64,000 nt of DNA, taken from the NCBI RefSeq assembly GCF_900129615.1, contig NZ_FQWI01000014.1, forward strand, positions 1 to 64,000, in the 5' to 3' direction. Every line of letters begins with the position of its first letter. Position 1 is the stretch's first letter. The notes under the pieces are model-generated. The model did no database searches and was not told the origin of the DNA. It was given only the letters and a program-made list of their open reading frames with translations. Below are positions 1-8,955 of this stretch, piece by piece. The position numbers and the translations under genes were made by a program. The DNA comes from Pectobacterium carotovorum (GTDB lineage: Bacteria > Pseudomonadota > Gammaproteobacteria > Enterobacterales > Enterobacteriaceae).

Positions 1-3000
1 TCGACTTTACCCGTCACCGCAATCGTCTGGCCGGACTCGGCTGCGTTGATGACGTTGTCTGACGTGACATTATCGATAGAAATCGAAGCGACAGGTGCTA
101 CGGTATCCACGCCGTAAGTGTGACTGGTATTCGCAGTGGTCGCATTGCCTGCAGTATCGCGTGTGGTGACGGTCGCACTCACATCGCTGTTTGCAGCCAG
201 CACAGAACCGGGAACATTCACGCTCCAGGTTTTACCGTCGGTATTGACGGTCGTCTGGTAGGTCTCGGTACCCACTTTGACGGTCACCGCATCGCCTGCT
301 TTCACGTCGTTATCGACTTTACCGGTCACGGCAATCGTCTGACCCGATTCGCTGGCGTTAATCACGTTATCAGACGTGACATTGTCGATAGAGATAGACG
401 CGGTTGGGGCTACGGTATCAACACCGTAAGTATGCGAAGTATTCGCGGTCGTGGCGTTGCCTGCAGTATCACGCGTGGTGACGGTGGCGGAGATATCTCC
501 GTTGGCTGCCAGCACCGCGCCCGGAACATTGACGCTCCAGGTTTTGCCATCGGTATTGACGGTCGTCTGGTACGTTTCGGTACCCACTTTGACGGTCACC
601 GCATCGCCTGCTTTCACGTCGTTATCGACTTTACCGGTCACGGCAATCGTCTGACCCGATTCGCTGGCATTGATGACGTTATCGCTGGTGACGTTATCGA
701 TAGAAATCGAAGCCGTTGGTGCAACGGTATCGACGCCGTAAGCGTGACTGGTATTGGCGGTGGTGACATTGCCTGCGGTATCGCGCGTGGTGACCGAAGC
801 AGAGACATCACCGTTAGCAACCAGTACCGATCCCGGCACATTCACACTCCAGGTTTTGCCATCCGCATTTACCGTCGTCTGGTAGGTCTCGGTGCCGACT
901 TTGACCGTAACCGCGTCGCCCGCTTTCACGTCGTTATCGACTTTACCGGTGACGGCAATGCTCTGGCCGGACTCGCTGGCATTGATGACGTTGTCTGACG
1001 TGACATTATCGATAGAGATCGATGCGACTGGCGCAACGGTATCAACACCGTAAGCATGACTGGTATTGGCCGTGGTGACGTTACCCGCGGCATCACGGGT
1101 GGTGACCGTCGCACTCACATCACCATTCGCGGCCAGCACGGAACCCGGAACATTTACGCTCCAGGTTTTGCCGTCGGCATTGACCGTCGTCTGGTAGGTT
1201 TCGGTACCGACTTTCACCGTAACCGCATCGCCTGCTTTGACTTCATTGCCAACCTGACCAGTGACCGCAATCGTCTGGCCGGATTCAGCGGCATTGATCA
1301 CGTTATCGGACGTGACATCATCAATAGAAATTGAGGCAACAGGTGCAACGGTATCGACACTGTAAGTGTGGCTGGTGTTAGCTGTGGTAACGTTGCCCGC
1401 CGTATCGCGCGTAGTGACCGTCGCAGAGACATCACCGTTAGCAGCAAGTACAGAACCGGGAACATTCACGCTCCAGGTCTTGCCGTCGGTATTCACCGTG
1501 GTCTGGTACGTCTCGGTACCGACTTTAACCGTGATGGCATCACCCGCTTTCACGTCGTTATCGACTTTACCGGTCACGGCAATCGTCTGGCCGGATTCGG
1601 CCGCGTTAATCACGTTATCGGACGTGACATTGTCGATGCTGATAGATGCTGTCGGTGCAACGGTATCCACGCCGTAAGCATGAGAAGTATTGGCGGTGGT
1701 GACGTTGCCTGCCGTATCGCGGGTGGTCACGGTCGCCGAAACATCACCATTGGCGGCCAACACAGAACCCGGAACATTCACGCTCCAGGTTTTACCGTCG
1801 GTATTCACGGTCGTCTGGTAGGTTTCGGTACCCACTTTGACGGTCACCGCATCGCCTGCTTTCACGTCGTTATCGACTTTACCGGTCACGGCAATCGTCT
1901 GACCCGATTCGCTGGCATTGATGACGTTATCGCTGGTGACGTTATCGATAGAAATCGAAGCCGTTGGTGCAACGGTATCGACGCCGTAAGCGTGACTGGT
2001 ATTGGCGGTGGTGACATTGCCTACGGTATCGCGCGTGGTGACCGAAGCAGAGACATCACCGTTAGCAACCAGTACCGATCCCGGCACATTCACACTCCAG
2101 GTTTTGCCATCCGCATTTACCGTCGTCTGGTAGGTCTCGGTGCCGACTTTGACCGTCACCGCATCGCCCGCTTTCACGTCGTTATCGATTTTACCGGTCA
2201 CCGCAATCGTCTGGCCGGACTCGCTGGCGTTAATCACGTTATCGGACGTGACATTGTCGATGGAGATAGACGCGGTTGGTGCGACGGTATCGACGCTGTA
2301 AGCATGAGTCGTATTGGAGGTGGTGACGTTGCCTGCCGCATCACGCGTGGTGACCGAAGCAGAGATATCACCATTGGCTGCCAGCACAGCGCCCGGAACA
2401 TTCACGCTCCAGGTCTTGCCATCAGTATTCACCGTCGTCTGATAAGTCTCAGAACCAACAGTAACAGTGATCGCATCGCCCGCTTTGACTTCATTACCGA
2501 CTTGCCCGGTCACGGCAATCGTCTGGCCCGACTCGCTGACGTTAATCACGTTATCGGACGTGACATCATCAATAGAGATAGAGGCTGTCGGGGCTACGGT
2601 ATCGACACCGTAAGTGTGCGAGGTATTGGCGGTAGTGACGTTACCTGCCGTATCACGAGTGGTGACCGTCGCTGAGACATCACTGTTCGCAGCCAGCACC
2701 GAACCCGGAACGTTGACGCTCCAGGTTTTGCCATCGGTATTGACGGTCGTCTGGTACGTCTCGGTACCGACTTTAACCGTGATCGCATCACCCGCTTTCA
2801 CGTCATTACCGACTTTACCGGTCACCGCAATCGTCTGGCCGGATTCGCTGGCATTGATGACGTTATCGGACGTGACATCATCAATAGAGATAGAGGCTGT
2901 CGGCGCAACGGTATCAACGCTGTAAGCATGAGTCGTATTGGCGGTGGTCACGTTGCCTGCGGTATCGCGTGTGGTCACGGTCGCCGAAACATCGCTATTT

Positions 3001-6000
3001 GCCGCTAATACAGAACCCGGAACGTTCACGCTCCAGGTCTTGCCGTCGGTATTCACCGTCGTCTGGTAGGTCTCGGTACCGACGTTAACGGTGATGGCAT
3101 CACCGGCTTTCACTTCATTGCCGACTTTACCAGTCACGGCAATGGTCTGGCCCGATTCGCTGGCATTAATCACGTTGTCTGACGTGACGTTATCGATGGA
3201 GATCGACGCCGTTGGCGCAACCGTATCGACACCGTAAGCGTGACTGGTATTCGCAGTCGTGACATTGCCTGCAGTATCGCGCGTGGTCACTGTGGCACTC
3301 ACATCACCATTGGCTGCCAGCACTGAACCCGGAACGTTCACGCTCCAGGTTTTACCATCGGTATTCACGGTCGTCTGGTACGTTTCCGTGCCGACTTTGA
3401 CGGTAATCGCGTCGCCTGCTTTAACGTCGTTATCGACTTTACCGGTGACGGCAATGGTCTGGCCCGATTCGCTGGCGTTAATCACGTTATCGCTGGTGAC
3501 ATTGTCGATAGAGATAGACGCGGTTGGCGCAACGGTATCAACACCGTAAGCGTGACTGGTATTGGCCGTCGTGACATTGCCTGCGGTATCGCGCGTAGTG
3601 ACCGTGGCACTCACATCACCATTGGCGGCCAGCACCGATCCCGGAACGTTCACGCTCCAGGTCTTGCCGTCGGTATTGACTGTCGTCTGGTAGGTCTCGG
3701 TGCCCACTTTTACTGTCACTGCATCGCCGGCTTTGACTTCATTGCCAACTTTACCGGTCACCGCAATCGTCTGGCCCGACTCGGTAGCATTAATCACGTT
3801 ATCAGCGGTGACATTGTCGATGGAGATAGACGCGACAGGTGCTACGGTATCCACGCCATAAGCATGAGTCGTATTGGCGGTGGTCACGTTGCCTGCCGTA
3901 TCGCGAGTGGTCACAGTGGCACTCACATCTCCGTTCGCAGCCAGCACCGCTCCTGGAACATTCACGCTCCAGGTTTTGCCGTCGGTATTCACCGTCGTCT
4001 GGTACGTTTCAGTACCGATTTTTACAGTGATCGCGTCGCCCGCTTTCACGTCGTTATCGACTTTACCCGTCACCGCAATCGTCTGGCCGGACTCGGCCGC
4101 ATTAATCACGTTGTCTGACGTAACATTATCGATAGAAATCGAAGCCGTTGGTGCAACGGTATCTACGCCGTAAGTGTGGCTGGTGTTAGCTGTGGTAACG
4201 TTGCCCGCCGTATCGCGCGTGGTGACCGTCGCACTCACATCACCGTTTGCTGCTAATATCGATCCCGGAACGTTCACACTCCAGGTCTTACCATCGGTAT
4301 TGACGGTCGTCTGGTACGTCTCAGTGCCGACTTTAACCGTGATCGCGTCACCCGCTTTCACTTCATTACCGACTTGCCCGGTCACGGCAATCGTCTGACC
4401 GGACTCGCTGGCGTTAATCACGTTATCGGACGTGACATTGTCGATACTGATAGACGCCGTGGGTGCGATGGTATCAACACCGTAAGCATGAGTCGTATTG
4501 GCGGTGGTCACGTTACCTGCGGTATCGCGCGTGGTCACGGTGGCACTCACATCGCCCTTAGCTGCAAGCACCGAACCCGGAACGTTGACGCTCCAAGTTT
4601 TACCATCGGTATTCACCGTCGTCTGGTAGGTTTCGGTGCCGACTTTGACGGTAATCGCGTCGCCCGCTTTCACTTCATTGCCGACTTTACCCGTCACCGC
4701 AATCGTCTGCCCGGACTCGCTGGCATTGATGACGTTATCAGATGTGACGTTATCGATACTGATAGACGCGACTGGCGCAACGGTATCAACACCATAAGTG
4801 TGGCTGGTATTCGCGGTGGTGACATTACCCGCCGTATCACGCGTAGTGACGGTGGCAGAGATATCGCCGTTGGCTGCCAGCACAGCGCCCGGAACGTTCA
4901 CGCTCCAGGTTTTGCCATCGGTATTGACGGTGGTCTGATAGGTTTCGGTACCGACTTTCACCGTCACCGCATCGCCTGCTTTGACTTCATTACCAACCTT
5001 ACCCGTCACCGCAATCGTCTGGCCGGACTCGGCCGCGTTAATCACGTTATCGGACGTGACATTGTCGATAGAGATCGAAGCGACAGGTGCTACGGTATCA
5101 ACACCGTAAGCATGAGTCGTATTGGCGGTGGTGACGTTGCCTGCAGTATCTCGCGTGGTAACGGTGGCGGAGATATCGCCATTGGTGGCAAGAACAGAAC
5201 CGGGAACATTCACACTCCAGGTCTTACCATCGGTATTCACCGTCGTCTGGTACGTCTCGGTACCGACTTTAACCGTGATGGCATCACCCGCTTTCACGTC
5301 GTTATCGACTTTACCGGTCACGGCAATCGTCTGGCCGGATTCGGCCGCGTTAATCACGTTATCGGACGTGACATTGTCGATAGAGATCGAAGCGACAGGT
5401 GCTACGGTATCAACACCGTAAGCATGGCTGGTATTCGCAGTGGTCGCATTGCCTGCCGTATCGCGGGTAGTGACCGTCGCCGAGACATCACTGTTCGCAA
5501 CCAGCACCGATCCCGGAACGTTGACGCTCCAGGTTTTACCGTCGGTATTCACAGTGGTCTGATACGTTTCCGTGCCGACGGTAACGGTGATCGCATCGCC
5601 CGCTTTGACTTCATTGCCGACTTTACCCGTCACCGCAATGGTCTGACCGGATTCGCTGGCATTAATCACGTTATCGGACGTGACATTGTCGATGGAGATA
5701 GACGCGGTTGGTGCGACGGTATCGACGCTGTAAGCATGAGTCGTATTGGCGGTGGTGACATTACCTGCGGTATCACGCGTGGTCACTGTAGCGGAGATAT
5801 CTCCGCTCGCAGCCAGCACCGCTCCTGGAACATTCACGCTCCAGGTCTTGCCATCAGTATTCACCGTCGTCTGATAAGTCTCAGAACCAACAGTAACAGT
5901 GATCGCATCGCCCGCTTTGACTTCATTACCCACCTGACCAGTCACCGCAATCGTCTGGCCCGATTCGCTGGCGTTAATCACGTTATCGCTGGTGACATTG

Positions 6001-6338
6001 TCGACAGAGATAGACGCGGTTGGTGCGACGGTATCGACACCGTAAGCGTGACTGGTATTGGAAGTGGTGACGTTACCCGCCGCATCGCGCGTGGTGACCG
6101 AAGCAGAGATATCGCCATTGGCTGCCAGCACAGCGCCCGGAACATTGACGCTCCAGGTTTTGCCGTCAGTATTCACAGTGGTCTGATACGTTTCCGTGCC
6201 GACGGTAACGGTGATCGCATCGCCCGCTTTGACTTCATTGCCGACCTGACCAGTGACCGCAATGGTCTGACCCGATTCGCTGGCGTTAATCACGTTATCC
6301 GACGTGACGTTATCAATAGAGATTGAGGCGACAGGGGG
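1..6338 (-). repeat. Tandem array of 312-bp (104-residue) Ig-like units, at least 20 copies
   Basis: An anchor motif (usually gtaag on the plus strand) recurs at 114, 426, 738, 1050 and so on to 6042, always exactly 312 bp apart: 20 anchors with no insertion or deletion. The array begins near residue 269 of the protein and continues past the window edge. Each unit carries conserved blocks such as WSVNVPG, RDAAGNVTT and Y-[GS]-VDTVA. Two main variants of one block (VDNDVKAGD and VGNEVKAGD) are intermixed, and one unit near 2800 is a hybrid (VGNDV), which points to recombination between units. Confidence 0.97.
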
Positions 6339-7142
6339 CAAAGTATCGACCGTTACCGCTTCGCTTCCGCCCGTGCCAGGAATGCCCGCAGCATCGGTGT
6401 AGCTGCCGTCAGGAATACTGACGCGGACTTCTCCTTCAAAATTGGCGGCTGGCGTCAATGTCGCCGTCCAGCGAGTTGGATCGTTAGGATCCTGCACCAG
6501 ATTCGTTACCGAGCCGTTTGTTACGGTGATATCACTGAGGTCAAAACCAACGATCGGTTTTGTGAAGACGAAACTTACGGTGCCATCACTGTTTATGACA
6601 ATGGTGACAGAAGGCGGAGTGGTATCGGTGGAATCCGTTGCCGCAGCCAGCAACGTCGTGGATGAATCTACGCCATCCAGAACGGACGAGGCTCGGTCAG
6701 TAAACGATACGCCAGCGGTATCATAGCCAATCGGGGTAGTCACGACCTCGGCCGTCAAATTCAGAACGACCGCTGGATTGAAATGCCCACCACCGCCGTC
6801 ACCCGCTTCTCCGGTGTCATCATTACCCGCGGCAGTCGCTTCTAATACTTGCGTTGGGTCGGCGCCCTGAGCAATAGCATCTTGTATCGCCGCGACATCA
6901 TCGGCGACATCCGCATTGGCCTGAGAGGACGCATTGCTAACATCGCTCCAGCGGCTATCGCGCCCCAGATCCAATGTTTTCCCATCCGGTAATGTGATTG
7001 AAACCGCGCCGTTAGCGCCGGTCACTACCTCTTCACCGCTGTAAACCCGATCGCCAGCAACCAGCAATCTCTGGCTTCCATCAAGCGCGACGATAAAAAC
7101 TTGTCCGATAACGAATTTAATGACACCAATCACACCGTTCAA
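1..7142 (-). CDS. Giant LapA/BapA-type multi-repeat adhesin, N-terminal part (partial)
   Basis: I translated this frame on the minus strand from 7142; it stays open to the window edge (about 2,380 codons), so the C-terminus and the type I secretion signal lie outside. Residues 1-120 form a LapA/BapA-like retention module (hydrophobic start, then an Asp/Ala-rich helix ending in T-A-A-G at 103-106 and a GGGGH stretch). An Ig-like domain follows at about 170-268, then tandem 104-residue Ig-like repeats. The start is TTG; it is the only one with a good ribosome site (AAGGAG, 8-nt spacer). Proteins of this family are exported by a dedicated type I system, held in the outer membrane by the N-terminal plug, and mediate adhesion and biofilm formation. 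The divergent exporter operon next door fits. From memory the layout matches the multi-repeat adhesin locus of P. atrosepticum; that identity is inference. Confidence 0.93.
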   Translation of the reverse strand, partial: MNGVIGVIKFVIGQVFIVALDGSQRLLVAGDRVYSGEEVVTGANGAVSITLPDGKTLDLGRDSRWSDVSNASSQANADVADDVAAIQDAIAQGADPTQVLEATAAGNDDTGEAGDGGGGHFNPAVVLNLTAEVVTTPIGYDTAGVSFTDRASSVLDGVDSSTTLLAAATDSTDTTPPSVTIVINSDGTVSFVFTKPIVGFDLSDITVTNGSVTNLVQDPNDPTRWTATLTPAANFEGEVRVSIPDGSYTDAAGIPGTGGSEAVTVDTLPPVASISIDNVTSDNVINASESGQTIAVTGQVGNEVKAGDAITVTVGTETYQTTVNTDGKTWSVNVPGAVLAANGDISASVTTRDAAGNVTTSNTSHAYGVDTVAPTASISVDNVTSDNVINASESGQTIAVTGQVGNEVKAGDAITVTVGSETYQTTVNTDGKTWSVNVPGAVLAASGDISATVTTRDTAGNVTTANTTHAYSVDTVAPTASISIDNVTSDNVINASESGQTIAVTGKVGNEVKAGDAITVTVGTETYQTTVNTDGKTWSVNVPGSVLVANSDVSATVTTRDTAGNATTANTSHAYGVDTVAPVASISIDNVTSDNVINAAESGQTIAVTGKVDNDVKAGDAITVKVGTETYQTTVNTDGKTWSVNVPGSVLATNGDISATVTTRDTAGNVTTANTTHAYGVDTVAPVASISIDNVTSDNVINAAESGQTIAVTGKVGNEVKAGDAVTVKVGTETYQTTVNTDGKTWSVNVPGAVLAANGDISATVTTRDTAGNVTTANTSHTYGVDTVAPVASISIDNVTSDNVINASESGQTIAVTGKVGNEVKAGDAITVKVGTETYQTTVNTDGKTWSVNVPGSVLAAKGDVSATVTTRDTAGNVTTANTTHAYGVDTIAPTASISIDNVTSDNVINASESGQTIAVTGQVGNEVKAGDAITVKVGTETYQTTVNTDGKTWSVNVPGSILAANGDVSATVTTRDTAGNVTTANTSHTYGVDTVAPTASISIDNVTSDNVINAAESGQTIAVTGKVDNDVKAGDAITVKIGTETYQTTVNTDGKTWSVNVPGAVLAANGDVSATVTTRDTAGNVTTANTTHAYGVDTVAPVASISIDNVTADNVINATESGQTIAVTGKVGNEVKAGDAVTVKVGTETYQTTVNTDGKTWSVNVPGSVLAANGDVSATVTTRDTAGNVTTANTSHAYGVDTVAPTASISIDNVTSDNVINASESGQTIAVTGKVDNDVKAGDAITVKVGTETYQTTVNTDGKTWSVNVPGSVLAANGDVSATVTTRDTAGNVTTANTSHAYGVDTVAPTASISIDNVTSDNVINASESGQTIAVTGKVGNEVKAGDAITVNVGTETYQTTVNTDGKTWSVNVPGSVLAANSDVSATVTTRDTAGNVTTANTTHAYSVDTVAPTASISIDDVTSDNVINASESGQTIAVTGKVGNDVKAGDAITVKVGTETYQTTVNTDGKTWSVNVPGSVLAANSDVSATVTTRDTAGNVTTANTSHTYGVDTVAPTASISIDDVTSDNVINVSESGQTIAVTGQVGNEVKAGDAITVTVGSETYQTTVNTDGKTWSVNVPGAVLAANGDISASVTTRDAAGNVTTSNTTHAYSVDTVAPTASISIDNVTSDNVINASESGQTIAVTGKIDNDVKAGDAVTVKVGTETYQTTVNADGKTWSVNVPGSVLVANGDVSASVTTRDTVGNVTTANTSHAYGVDTVAPTASISIDNVTSDNVINASESGQTIAVTGKVDNDVKAGDAVTVKVGTETYQTTVNTDGKTWSVNVPGSVLAANGDVSATVTTRDTAGNVTTANTSHAYGVDTVAPTASISIDNVTSDNVINAAESGQTIAVTGKVDNDVKAGDAITVKVGTETYQTTVNTDGKTWSVNVPGSVLAANGDVSATVTTRDTAGNVTTANTSHTYSVDTVAPVASISIDDVTSDNVINAAESGQTIAVTGQVGNEVKAGDAVTVKVGTETYQTTVNADGKTWSVNVPGSVLAANGDVSATVTTRDAAGNVTTANTSHAYGVDTVAPVASISIDNVTSDNVINASESGQSIAVTGKVDNDVKAGDAVTVKVGTETYQTTVNADGKTWSVNVPGSVLVANGDVSASVTTRDTAGNVTTANTSHAYGVDTVAPTASISIDNVTSDNVINASESGQTIAVTGKVDNDVKAGDAVTVKVGTETYQTTVNTDGKTWSVNVPGAVLAANGDISATVTTRDTAGNATTANTSHTYGVDTVAPTASISIDNVTSDNVINASESGQTIAVTGKVDNDVKAGDAVTVKVGTETYQTTVNTDGKTWSVNVPGSVLAANSDVSATVTTRDTAGNATTANTSHTYGVDTVAPVASISIDNVTSDNVINAAESGQTIAVTGKV
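6825..6836 (-). other. LapG-type dialanine cleavage motif (TAAG) in the adhesin
   Basis: Codons 103-106 read T-A-A-G, preceded by PTQVLEA and followed by an Asp/Gly-rich linker ending in GGGGH. In LapA-family adhesins the periplasmic protease LapG cuts between the two alanines of this motif to release the adhesin when c-di-GMP falls. The motif and its spacing from the start fit that family; cleavage here is inferred, because LapG and LapD are not encoded in the window. Confidence 0.75.
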
Positions 7143-7156
7143 AATACTTTCTCCTT
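7140..7156 (-). promoter_or_regulatory. Ribosome binding site fixing a TTG start for the adhesin
   Basis: Reading the minus strand, AAGGAG (7156-7151) is followed by 8 nt and TTG (7142-7140). No ATG is in frame nearby, and the next in-frame candidate, a GTG at codon 4, sits farther from this site. Confidence 0.7.
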
Positions 7157-7524
7157 GATATCTATAATTATTTTTATAATGTGGCGATATTGCGGCTATA
7201 GATTTTTGCTATCATCCTGATAAGGTTGATTTGCTGTGTGTCATCCTGACATTTTATGAAAAAAAGCGTTACGATAGTGCTGTCGTTATGCGTCAGACGC
7301 TTGACTCAATGACTAATATAATAAAAAATTCGGAATATTCTTTCCAGAACTTTACTCATTTAGAGTAAGCCTTATTTTTTCTTGTGCAGGGCGCTTCAGG
7401 GAAAGGGATTAACATATTGATATAAATGGAATAAAAGCAAATCAATTCGTTAAGCGTTTATATAACACTCAAACACTTTAATAGGAATAATCACAAATAA
7501 AGTTTTTGTGAAGGAAAACTGCTG
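7143..7524. other. Divergent intergenic region between adhesin and exporter operon
   Basis: This 382-bp, AT-rich stretch has no credible gene. It must hold the promoters of both the adhesin (leftward) and the secretion operon (rightward). I could not assign a convincing -35/-10 pair or an operator by eye. The exporter's ribosome site (aagga, about 9 nt before the ATG) lies at its right end. Confidence 0.5.
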
Positions 7525-8877
7525 ATGATGCGTAGACACTCTTTTGCTTTATTACCTTTTATTACCCTTTTTTCCACAGCAACGCATGCCGAGACGATTC
7601 AGGAAGCAATAAAAAGCACGCTCTATACGCATCCTGAAGTAAGCGCCGCTATTAATAGCCGTTTTTCTGCCGAACATGATTTACGTGCGGCCAAAGGCGG
7701 ATATCTCCCTTCCATCACGCTAAGTGCAGGTGTTGGCCGCGAAGAGACCGATAGCCCCTCAACACGCGCCAGCACCAATAAGCGCGTTGAGCTCAGCCGT
7801 CAGGAATCGAGTATCAATCTAAGCCAAACGGTATTTGATGGTTTCGCCACCTCCAGCGAAGTGGGCAGACAGCGTGCCACGGTCAATTCACGCGCTTATA
7901 AAGTATTAAATACCAGTGAGGCAACGGCATTAGATACCGTTCAGGTCTATCTCAGTGTGCTGCAACGTCAGGAATTTGTCCGTCTGGCGGAAGCCAACCT
8001 TGCAAGCCATGAGCGCATTTACGATCAAATCAGGCTGCGCAGCGAACAAGGCGTTGGGCGACTGGCCGATTTGGATCAGGCGGAAGCCCGTCTTGCGCAG
8101 GCCCGTAACAACGTGCTGACAGAAAAAACCAATCTGGACGATGCAAAAATCAACTACATGAGCATTGTGGGTAAGGTACCAGAGAATTTGGTGATGCCCG
8201 ATGCTTCTGTTATCAAACTCCCCGCCTCGCTGGAAGAAGCGCTGCGTATCATGCTGGCTAACAGCCCGGCTCTGAAGTCTGCAGAATCAGATATTGAAGC
8301 CACTCAGCAGCAGTATGAGACTTCAAAATCAACGTTTTACCCGCGCCTCAATGTTGAGCTCTCTCGCACGATGGATAACAACGTTGACGGAACGCGCGGT
8401 CAAAATAATGAGTGGCAGGCGATGCTGCGGATGCGCTACAACCTGTATGAAGGCGGTAGCAGCAAAGCCAACATGGAATCAAAAGCCTATCAGGTAAAAG
8501 AAGCACAGGATGTCCGAAATAATGCCCTGCGCCTGCTGAGCGAAGAACTAAAACTAGCCTGGTCAGCGCTAAATAACTCGCGTCAGCAGCTGCCAATTGC
8601 CGCCGAATATGCCGACCGCAGTATGAAAGTGCGTACCGCCTATCAGAAGCAATTTGGCCTGGGAGAAAGGACGTTGCTGGACCTGCTGGACAGCGAGAAC
8701 GAACTGTTCACCGCACAGCGCCGTCTGGTCGAGGTTCGCTTCACCTCCCTCTACACCGAATACCGGATCGCATCCCGCATGGGAGAGCTATTAAACCGTT
8801 TAGCGATCCCAGCGCCTGATGCAGGTACCAGCTTGACAAACGTCACCACCCAAGCAGAGTTGCCGAGCCTTAATTAA
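7525..8877 (+). CDS. TolC-family outer membrane channel of a type I secretion system (LapE/BapB-like)
   Basis: The 450-residue protein starts with a signal peptide (about residues 1-22, cleavage after THA). Two long alpha-helical, coiled-coil-rich halves of the outer membrane efflux protein type follow. This family trimerises into a beta-barrel plus periplasmic tunnel and forms the exit duct for type I exporters. It is the first gene of a three-gene operon (then ABC exporter, then HlyD-like adaptor) divergent from the giant adhesin, so its substrate is very probably that adhesin. The start at 7525 has aagga at a 9-nt spacing. It is a dedicated channel, distinct from housekeeping TolC. Confidence 0.9.
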   Translation: MMRRHSFALLPFITLFSTATHAETIQEAIKSTLYTHPEVSAAINSRFSAEHDLRAAKGGYLPSITLSAGVGREETDSPSTRASTNKRVELSRQESSINLSQTVFDGFATSSEVGRQRATVNSRAYKVLNTSEATALDTVQVYLSVLQRQEFVRLAEANLASHERIYDQIRLRSEQGVGRLADLDQAEARLAQARNNVLTEKTNLDDAKINYMSIVGKVPENLVMPDASVIKLPASLEEALRIMLANSPALKSAESDIEATQQQYETSKSTFYPRLNVELSRTMDNNVDGTRGQNNEWQAMLRMRYNLYEGGSSKANMESKAYQVKEAQDVRNNALRLLSEELKLAWSALNNSRQQLPIAAEYADRSMKVRTAYQKQFGLGERTLLDLLDSENELFTAQRRLVEVRFTSLYTEYRIASRMGELLNRLAIPAPDAGTSLTNVTTQAELPSLN

Positions 8878-8955
8878 TATATTTCATTGGTCAGACGGCG
8901 ATAAATTATGGTTTATATGCGGGGAATTACGTTGCGTAAGGGAACGTTTAGTTAA

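Noticed and set aside
120-6326. Long plus-strand open frames across the repeat region (up to 650 codons)
   Set aside because: They are antisense to the adhesin and repeat with the same 312-bp period. They lack ribosome sites, and their His/Arg/Asp-rich composition is a by-product of the coding strand's codon use.
1-6338. Repeat array as a CRISPR or other non-coding repeat
   Set aside because: The unit is 312 bp, in frame, without spacers, and encodes Ig-like domains.
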